DNA from: Candidatus Allofournierella excrementigallinarum
GTDB taxonomy: Bacteria > Bacillota > Clostridia > Oscillospirales > Ruminococcaceae
Assembly (NCBI GenBank): GCA_019119025.1
Contig: DWXV01000060.1
Span: forward strand, 1-56,572
Length of the DNA stretch: 56,572 bases
Reading direction: 5' to 3'
In this document: one piece after another, positions 51,709-56,572 of the stretch
How the letters are laid out: each line of letters opens with the position of its first letter
Numbering within the stretch: the first letter of the stretch is position 1
Translations under genes and position numbers: made by a program
The notes under the pieces: model-generated
Database searches by the model: none
The model's input: the letters and a program-made list of their open reading frames with translations, nothing else
Told to the model about the DNA's origin: nothing

Positions 51709-52563
51709 ATGGAAAACGCCATTGAGGTGCGCGGCCTGTGCAAGCGCTACCCCGACTTCCAGCTGCAAGACGTCAGCTTCACCGTGCCCGCCGGGAGCAT
51801 CGTGGGCTTCATCGGCGAAAACGGCGCGGGCAAAACCACCACCATGCGGGCCATCCTGGGCACCCTGCGCCCGGACGGCGGCGAGATCGCCGTGCTGGGA
51901 AAGCCCGCGGGCCGCACCAAAACGCTGGCCCGGGTGGGCGCTGTGTTCGAGGACGCCTTTTTCTACGAGGTGCTCAGCCCCGCCGAGGTGGGCGCGTGCC
52001 TCGCGTCCATCCAGCCCGGCTTTGACAAGGGGTACTACCGGCAGCTGCTGGCGGAGTTCGATCTGCCCCCCGCCAAGAAGATGAAGGACTTCAGCCGGGG
52101 CATGCGGATGAAGCTGCGGCTGGCGGCGGCGCTGGCCCACCACCCCAAGCTGCTGTTGCTGGACGAAGCCACCAGCGGGCTGGACCCGGTGATGCGCGCC
52201 GAAATTCTGGACCTTTTGCGCCGCTTCATCCAGGACGAAGAGCACAGCGTGCTGCTGAGCAGCCACATCACCGCCGACCTGGAAAAGGCGGCGGACTACA
52301 TCGTGTATATCCAGAAAGGCCGCATCCTCTTTGAAAAGGAGACGGACCTCTTGCTGGAAGAGTACGGCGTGCTGCGCGCCGGGGCCCAGGCCCTGGCCGC
52401 GCTGCCCGCCGGGCTGGTGGTGGCTTCGCGCGCCAACGCCTTCGGCCAGGCGGCCCTGGTGAAGGACCGCCGCGCCGCCGCGGCCCTTTTGCCGGGCGCG
52501 GTGCTGGATAAGCCCACCCTCGATGACATCATGCAGTTCTATTCGGAAAGGAGAAGCGTATGA
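51709..52563 (+). CDS. ABC transporter ATP-binding protein
   Basis: 284 residues. Walker A GENGAGKTTTMR (about 38-49), signature FSRGMRMKLRLAAALA (SRGM variant), Walker B LLLLDEATSGLDP and the switch His in LLSSHITADLEK. Its coupling to the downstream membrane protein and to the YtrA-type regulator suggests an exporter or a detoxification/sensing pump, possibly for antimicrobial peptides. Confidence 0.94.
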   Translation: MENAIEVRGLCKRYPDFQLQDVSFTVPAGSIVGFIGENGAGKTTTMRAILGTLRPDGGEIAVLGKPAGRTKTLARVGAVFEDAFFYEVLSPAEVGACLASIQPGFDKGYYRQLLAEFDLPPAKKMKDFSRGMRMKLRLAAALAHHPKLLLLDEATSGLDPVMRAEILDLLRRFIQDEEHSVLLSSHITADLEKAADYIVYIQKGRILFEKETDLLLEEYGVLRAGAQALAALPAGLVVASRANAFGQAALVKDRRAAAALLPGAVLDKPTLDDIMQFYSERRSV

Positions 52564-53204
52564 TCGGCCTTGTGAAAAAAGACCTGTTCCTTCTGCGGCG
52601 GGTCTACATGAAGAATTTCTTCCTTGTGCTGGCGCTCTACACCGCTCTCGGCATCGCGCTCAAGATGACCAGCTTCTTCACTCTGATGAGCTGGATGTAC
52701 GGTTTTTATGTCCTCAGCCTGTTCAGCGTGGACAACGCCTGCCGCTGGGACTTCTACGCCGCCACCCTGCCGGTAAGCCGCAGAGCGGTGGTGACCGCCA
52801 AGTTCCTGCTGCTGGGCCTCTGCGTGGCCGCCGGCCAGGTCTACAGCCTGGTGATGGCCCCGGTGGCGTATCTGGTGGTGGGCGTCCCCCTCATGGAAAG
52901 CGTCCTGACAAGCCTGCTGGCGACCTTGGTCCTGGTGGTCTACTTTGCGGTGATGCTGCCCCTCACCTACGCCTTCGGGCCGGATAAGGCCCGAAGCGCC
53001 ATGCTGCTGGCCCTGGTGGTCGTCGGCGGCGGCATCTTCGCTGCCGCGAGCCTGGGCGATGCGGGCGGTTTGTTAACGGCCATGTTCGGCTGGATGGAAA
53101 CGAGCCTTGTTCCCGGCATCGGGGTCCTTGCCGGCGCGGCGGCGGCGGTCTGCCTCGTCTGCTGGCTGGCCAGCTGCCGCATCTACGAGAAAAAGGAGTT
53201 TTAA
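52560..53204 (+). CDS. ABC-2 type transporter permease
   Basis: 214 residues with six predicted hydrophobic segments (e.g. FFLVLALYTALGIALKMTSFF; FLLLGLCVAAGQVYSLVMAPVAYLVVG; IGVLAGAAAAVCLVCWLAS). DFYAATLPVSRRAVVTAKFLL (about 63-83) is typical of ABC-2 permeases. Its start overlaps the ATPase stop (ATGA). Confidence 0.9.
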   Translation: MIGLVKKDLFLLRRVYMKNFFLVLALYTALGIALKMTSFFTLMSWMYGFYVLSLFSVDNACRWDFYAATLPVSRRAVVTAKFLLLGLCVAAGQVYSLVMAPVAYLVVGVPLMESVLTSLLATLVLVVYFAVMLPLTYAFGPDKARSAMLLALVVVGGGIFAAASLGDAGGLLTAMFGWMETSLVPGIGVLAGAAAAVCLVCWLASCRIYEKKEF

Positions 53205-53208
53205 AGCG

Positions 53209-53247
53209 AGGCGCGCCGCCTGCCGGAACAGCAGGCGGCGCGCCTTT
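53209..53247 (+). terminator. Terminator of the GntR-ABC operon
   Basis: Stem AGGCGCGCCGCCTGC with GCAGGCGGCGCGCCT, then TTT. Confidence 0.88.
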
Positions 53248-53259
53248 TCGCAAAAAAGG

Positions 53260-54054
53260 TCAGCCCAGGGCCACGTCCAGCAGCATCATCACCAGAAAGC
53301 CCAGCATCACGCTGCCGGTGCCCACATGGGAGTGCTCGCCCAGATGGGCCTCGGGAATGAGCTCCTCCACCACCACATAGATCATGGCGCCGGCGGCGAA
53401 GGCCAGCACCCAAGGCATCATGCCCGCCACGCTGCCCGCCGCCAGCACGGTGGCGAGGCCGAACACCGGCTCCACCACGCCGGACAGCGCGCCGCACACG
53501 AAGGCCTTGCCCCGGCCAACGCCCTGCCCCCGCAGGGGCAGGCTGATGGCCGCGCCCTCGGGGAAGTTCTGCAGCCCCATGCCGATGGCCAGTGCCACCG
53601 CTCCGGGCAGGGCCGCCGCGCCGCCGTCCCGGGCGGCCACCGCGAAGGCCAGGCCCACAGCCATGCCCTCGGGGATGTTGTGCAGCGTCACCGCCAGCAC
53701 CACCATGGTGGTGCGCTTGAGGTGGGCGGGCAGGCCCTCCGGCTCGTCGCTGCCGATGTGCAGGTGGGGCAGCAGCCGGTCCAGCAGCATCAGAAAGACG
53801 CCGCCCAGCACAAAGCCGCCTCCTGCGGTCAGCAGGGCGCTCTGGCCCTGCTCCTCGGCCATCTCCATGGCGGGAATGAGCAGCGACCACACCGACGCGG
53901 CAATCATCACCCCGGCGGCAAAGCCCAGAAACGCCCGCTGCAGCCCGGCGCCCATATCCTTTTTGAACAGGAACACGGTGCCCGCGCCCAGCACAGTGGC
54001 AAAGCAGGTGGCGCCGGTGCCCAGCAGGGCAAAATACAATTCACGCGAAAGCAT
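53260..54054 (-). CDS. ZIP-family metal transporter (ZupT-like)
   Basis: 264 residues from ATG 54054 (RBS AAAAGGAG). Eight hydrophobic segments. Metal-site motifs HNIPEGMAVGLA (about 143-154) and NFPEGAAISLPL (about 180-191) lie in the conserved helices. The His-containing loop LLPHLHIGSDEPEG is the variable loop. Likely imports divalent cations such as Zn, Mn or Fe. Confidence 0.93.
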   Translation of the reverse strand: MLSRELYFALLGTGATCFATVLGAGTVFLFKKDMGAGLQRAFLGFAAGVMIAASVWSLLIPAMEMAEEQGQSALLTAGGGFVLGGVFLMLLDRLLPHLHIGSDEPEGLPAHLKRTTMVVLAVTLHNIPEGMAVGLAFAVAARDGGAAALPGAVALAIGMGLQNFPEGAAISLPLRGQGVGRGKAFVCGALSGVVEPVFGLATVLAAGSVAGMMPWVLAFAAGAMIYVVVEELIPEAHLGEHSHVGTGSVMLGFLVMMLLDVALG

Positions 54055-54170
54055 GCGTTTCTCCTTTTCCGCGCGGCTTTCCGCCGCGTTATTCTCCGCC
54101 GCCCAGCACCGCAAACCCGGCGCGCGGCAGCGCTGCTTTCACTATACACTACCGCCGCGCACATTTCAAC

Positions 54171-54199
54171 TTGATTTACCTTCCAAAAGCAGGTATAAT
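54171..54199 (+). promoter_or_regulatory. Promoter of the tRNA-Arg locus
   Basis: TTGATT (54171-54176), 17-nt spacer, TATAAT (54194-54199), 18 nt before the first tRNA fragment. Confidence 0.85.
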
Positions 54200-54216
54200 A
54201 AATAAGCGTTCTTTGT

Positions 54217-54256
54217 GTCTCTGTAGCTCAGCAGGATAGAGCGTTCGCCTCCTAAG
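54217..54256 (+). pseudogene. Truncated tRNA-Arg(CCT), 5' 40 nt only
   Basis: The first 40 nt of a tRNA-Arg gene (acceptor GTCTCTG, D-arm, anticodon loop with CCT, ending CCTCCTAAG) stop abruptly after the anticodon loop and run into unrelated AT-rich sequence. The same 40 nt recur at 54318. The break inside the anticodon arm suggests an integration or excision scar. Confidence 0.82.
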
Positions 54257-54317
54257 GTTGTGCTCAACCAATCAACTCGAAGCCAAAAGTGATCGTTACC
54301 AATTCAATTTCATATAA

Positions 54318-54386
54318 GTCTCTGTAGCTCAGCAGGATAGAGCGTTCGCCTCCTAAGCGGCAGTTCGTTCGAATCCTGTGGAGCCT
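54318..54386 (+). pseudogene. Degenerate tRNA-Arg(CCT)
   Basis: 5' half identical to the fragment at 54217. The 3' half is altered: the T-arm carries three extra bases (TTC before GTTCGAATCC), and the 3' acceptor arm (GGAGCCT) cannot pair with GTCTCTG. It is probably a chimera left by recombination, and a functional tRNA is unlikely. Confidence 0.7.
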
Positions 54387-54410
54387 GAAAATTGAATATT
54401 TGTTGTATAA

Positions 54411-54487
54411 GCCCCCGTACCTCACCGGGATAGAGGGTCCGCCTCCTAAGCGGAATGTAGTGAGTTCGAGTCTCGCCGGGGGTGCCA
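54411..54487 (+). tRNA. tRNA-Arg (anticodon CCT), intact
   Basis: 77 nt with encoded CCA. Acceptor GCCCCCG/CGGGGGT, D-stem CCTC/GAGG, anticodon stem TCCGC/GCGGA around CTCCTAA, T-arm GTGAG-TTCGAGT-CTCGC. The body differs from the two broken copies, so it may have been brought in by the element. tRNA-Arg(CCT) is a frequent integrase target. Confidence 0.93.
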
Positions 54488-54540
54488 AAACAACCGCTGT
54501 AAGCCGTTTTTCTCTGGTTTACAGCGGCTTTTGTTTTAAT
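54488..54540 (+). terminator. Terminator after tRNA-Arg
   Basis: Stem CCGCTGTAA with TTACAGCGG, then CTTTTGTTTT. Confidence 0.8.
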
Positions 54541-54589
54541 TGAAAAGCGTATAGCAAAGGGAGAGTTTCCATTCAATTTTGTTGTATGC

Positions 54590-54650
54590 TTGCTAATTGG
54601 ATTTGAACGGTTTACACGCGCTTGCTAAGAAAAATCGCGTCCCTGCTAAT
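54590..54650. repeat. Candidate integrase arm-site repeats
   Basis: TTGCTAAT (54590-54597), TTGCTAAG (54622-54629) and CTGCTAAT (54643-54650) lie between tRNA and integrase. A further CTGCTAAT lies at 56380-56387 beyond the excisionase gene. Short direct repeats of this kind bind the N-terminal domain of Tn916/lambda-type integrases. Confidence 0.45.
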
Positions 54651-54664
54651 TCGATTTTTCGGAC

Positions 54665-56059
54665 TCATTTGCCGCCGGGTGTTGCCGAGAGCAGCGCCGC
54701 CAAAGTGTTTGCCAGTTCCGGCGACTTGCGAAGCTGTTCCACCAGGGCCTCCAAATCCAATGCGGCGGGTGCCGGTTCCTTTTCTTCCTCTGGGGGACGA
54801 ACCGAACGCAAGTCGGGATTTGCGTAGAAGGCACTCTCAAACTTCTGGGCGTTGATCTTGCGGTCCTCGTCCAGAATATGAGCATACACGCTGGTGATCA
54901 TGTCGATCTCTGCGTGTCCCGTATCGCCCTGAGTGGCCTTCAGGTCGCCATGGTTGAGTTTCAGCTTGTAGGTCGTGCTGGAATGTCGGAGGGAATGAAA
55001 AACGACTCTGGGCAGTCCGGCCTTCTCGCGCAGCTTTTCAAATTCCTTCAGGATGATACGATCCTCGCAAGGCCGACCATTGGGCAGCGCCACCACTAAA
55101 TCGTAGTCCTGATATTCGTCACCGAGAAATCCCCGAAGTTCATCCTGGGAGGCTTTCCATTCTCGCAAAATGTAAGCTAGGGTCTTGGGTAGCCACACCT
55201 TGCGGATACTGGAATCGGTCTTTGGCTTTTTCAAGATGACTCTTGTGCTGGTGTTGGGAAATAAAGGCGTGAACACATGGTAGATGTCCTTTTGCCCCAA
55301 CATCTCAATGGCCCGCTTGGAGGCCCGCGTCAGTTCCTTGTCGATGTAAACATAGGCATTGTCGGCAGCAATTTCTTCATCGGAGATGTGGACGTTGCTC
55401 CAGGTCAGCCCCAGAATTTCCCCCATACGCAATGAACAGGCAAAAGAGAGGTTCATAGCCACATAGAGCTTGCTGTCCGTACACTGATCCAAGGCGGTGC
55501 GAATCATTCCCGCATCCCAAATGTCCCGCTTTTTATATTCGCTCTTTGGTAGGATAACATTGTCAAAAGGATTTTTGGCAATCAGCTCCCAGCGGACGGC
55601 TTGCTTAAAAGCACAACGCAGAAGTTTGATGATTTTCTCAATCGTTTGGTTCGTTACATATTGCGTTTTTGCTTTGTGCATCTTCGTGGAAACAGCCGGA
55701 GTTTTCTGCAAAGTCTGGATGTACTTGTCCACGACTCGCGGCGTGACCTCCTGGACCTTCAAATCTCCAATAATGGGGTTGATGTAGTTGGAGATCAGCG
55801 AGTTTTGGCTGTCGTACATGGATACGCCCCACCGCTTTTCACCATAAAGCGAAACAAAGTCTAAAAGGAACTCTGCAATGGTCTGATCGGTGGGCGGGAG
55901 AAAAGTTCTCGTGAACTGTTGGTTCTCTACCTCCGCCTTACGCTTCAATGCGTCTTGGTAGGAAGTGCGGGTCTCCCATTTTTGCCGGGTCTCACCATTC
56001 TCGTCCGTATAGTTGTAGACGATAGAATAGTTCTTTTTGCGTTTGATGATAGATGCCAT
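54665..56059 (-). CDS. Tyrosine recombinase / integrase
   Basis: 464 residues. An N-terminal arm-binding domain (MASIIKRKKNYSIVYNYTDENGETRQKWETRTSY) is followed by the SAM-like core-binding domain (about 60-175). The catalytic domain has Arg in FACSLRMGEILGLTW (about 212-226), the box HSLRHSSTTYKL, and GHAEIDMITSVYAHI with the nucleophile Tyr. The C-terminal about 55 residues are an Ala/Glu-rich tail. It resembles integrases of Firmicute ICEs. AT-richer codons than in the host genes indicate transfer. Confidence 0.94.
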   Translation of the reverse strand: MASIIKRKKNYSIVYNYTDENGETRQKWETRTSYQDALKRKAEVENQQFTRTFLPPTDQTIAEFLLDFVSLYGEKRWGVSMYDSQNSLISNYINPIIGDLKVQEVTPRVVDKYIQTLQKTPAVSTKMHKAKTQYVTNQTIEKIIKLLRCAFKQAVRWELIAKNPFDNVILPKSEYKKRDIWDAGMIRTALDQCTDSKLYVAMNLSFACSLRMGEILGLTWSNVHISDEEIAADNAYVYIDKELTRASKRAIEMLGQKDIYHVFTPLFPNTSTRVILKKPKTDSSIRKVWLPKTLAYILREWKASQDELRGFLGDEYQDYDLVVALPNGRPCEDRIILKEFEKLREKAGLPRVVFHSLRHSSTTYKLKLNHGDLKATQGDTGHAEIDMITSVYAHILDEDRKINAQKFESAFYANPDLRSVRPPEEEKEPAPAALDLEALVEQLRKSPELANTLAALLSATPGGK

Positions 56060-56080
56060 AGCGATACTTCCTTTCTTCTG

Positions 56081-56287
56081 TCACATATCGAGTGACTCCA
56101 GCCACTCGTCAAATGACCGCTTGGAAATCCGTATGGCGTTACCAATTCGTACGATTTTAAAGTGCCCTTCCTTCACGAGAAGATAAGCGGAAGTACGACC
56201 AATGCCCAGGATATGAGCAATGTCCTCAACCGTATAAGTCCTTCGTTCTGGAGGCTCCTTCTTCGTACCGTTCCATGTTTGTGACAT
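56081..56287 (-). CDS. Excisionase-like helix-turn-helix protein
   Basis: 68 residues from ATG 56287 (RBS AAAGGGGG). MerR-like winged HTH: YTVEDIAHILGIGRTSAYLLVKEGHFKIVRIGNAIRISKRSFDEWLESL. Such DNA-binding proteins next to an integrase act as recombination directionality factors or regulators. It lies 21 bp before the integrase start. Confidence 0.86.
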   Translation of the reverse strand: MSQTWNGTKKEPPERRTYTVEDIAHILGIGRTSAYLLVKEGHFKIVRIGNAIRISKRSFDEWLESLDM

Positions 56288-56392
56288 GGTTGCCCCCTTT
56301 CTAATCAGAAACGGCACGTAAAAAGGTGTTCATTCATAACTTCCACCCTCATTGTACCGCGCCATTTCGGGTTTGTCTGCTGCTAATGAAAA

Positions 56393-56413
56393 GTTTACGA
56401 ATTATCCGTAAAC
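56393..56413. promoter_or_regulatory. Palindrome upstream of the excisionase-like gene
   Basis: GTTTACG (56393-56399), 7-nt spacer, CGTAAAC (56407-56413), a perfect inverted repeat in the intergenic region. It may be an operator for the int-xis transcript. Confidence 0.45.
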
Positions 56414-56439
56414 AGAAAATCAGAAGATTTATCTGAAAA

Positions 56440-56572
56440 TTAAAGAGGCAAAAAACGGACGGCTGCTGGCCGCAGCTCCACGGGAATCTCACCCCGGCCC
56501 ATGCTGATGGGTGCGCCGCGCAATGCTTTGAGGGCGTTCAACGCGGGAGTCTCATTATCCTGCCTGTGCATC
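56440..56572 (-). CDS. Partial gene running off the window, function unknown
   Basis: Open to the right edge on the minus strand. The visible C-terminus reads MHRQDNETPALNALKALRG and ends AAVRFLPL. An ATG sits at 56571 but may be internal. I do not recognise it; it belongs to the integrative element by position. Confidence 0.45.
   Translation of the reverse strand, partial: MHRQDNETPALNALKALRGAPISMGRGEIPVELRPAAVRFLPL

Larger units (their letters stand above)
54488..56572. mobile_element. Left end of an integrative element at tRNA-Arg(CCT)
   Basis: Integrase and excisionase-like genes lie directly downstream of the tRNA 3' end, with the integrase facing the att site. The DNA is visibly AT-richer than the rest of the window, and the codon use is mixed. 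Repeats YTGCTAAT (54590, 54622, 54643, 56380) could be arm-type sites. The element runs off the right end, so its cargo is unknown. Confidence 0.8.

Noticed and set aside
54318-54386. Second functional tRNA-Arg
   Set aside because: Its acceptor arms cannot pair and its T-arm has an insertion, so it is listed as a degenerate copy.

Overview
The window is GC-rich chromosome (strong G/C third positions almost everywhere) of an anaerobic Firmicute. Gene families and architecture (potABCD, larCBE, a divergent IMP dehydrogenase, split transketolase, DUF815 ATPase, M56/BlaI pairs, Clostridia-type lipoproteins) fit Oscillospirales, perhaps a relative of Gemmiger, Subdoligranulum or Faecalibacterium. 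That placement is inference from gene content; no 16S or ribosomal marker is present.

Layout. (1) 1-5966: the end of a branched-chain amino acid operon, ilvB(partial)-ilvN-ilvC-ilvD, with a DUF815 AAA+ ATPase coupled to ilvD. (2) 6063-7138: a lipoprotein. (3) 7234-8086: two tandem copies of a multi-hairpin repeat ending in tRNA-Trp, then divergent tRNA-Asp and tRNA-Thr. (4) 8188-22106: a compact podovirus-like cassette. All virion and lysis genes lie on the minus strand in one head-to-tail operon (terminase, scaffold, capsid, portal, connector, tail, fibre, endolysin, holin, internal protein). It faces a divergent Cro/CI-type repressor and an ImmA/IrrE metalloprotease across a region with four operator-like palindromes. 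No integrase, polymerase, primase or recombinase is present. A PAP2 membrane phosphatase is coupled to the ImmA gene. (5) 22840-29162: IMP dehydrogenase with a candidate structured RNA upstream, an acyl-ACP thioesterase, and a sensor pair made of an M56 (BlaR1-like) membrane protease with an Asp-box repeat ectodomain plus a BlaI repressor. (6) 29321-33573: potABCD polyamine transporter behind a long folded leader. (7) 33693-36706: larE-larB-larC, making the nickel-pincer nucleotide cofactor, with no larA in view. (8) 36714-43364: PH-domain protein, galK-galM, then an araD-tal-tktN-tktC-ybaK operon for pentose and galactose use. (9) 43448-47009: two small proteins, an iron-type alcohol dehydrogenase and an aldehyde dehydrogenase. 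(10) 47068-53247: a lipoprotein, an OmpR-type two-component system with a membrane partner, and a divergent YtrA-type GntR regulator with an ABC-2 transporter. (11) 53260-56572: a ZIP metal transporter, then a tRNA-Arg(CCT) locus with two broken tRNA copies and one intact copy, followed by a visibly AT-richer integrative element (tyrosine integrase, excisionase-like protein) that runs off the window.

How parts work together. ilv genes carry out the acetolactate-to-ketoacid steps. The Leloir pair galK/galM and the pentose operon feed sugars to glycolysis. larCBE supplies a cofactor to a LarA-family racemase that must lie elsewhere. The most interesting regions are the stripped podovirus-like cassette with its own repressor circuit, the M56/Asp-box sensor, the folded leaders upstream of guaB, potA and larE, and the serially used tRNA-Arg attachment site.
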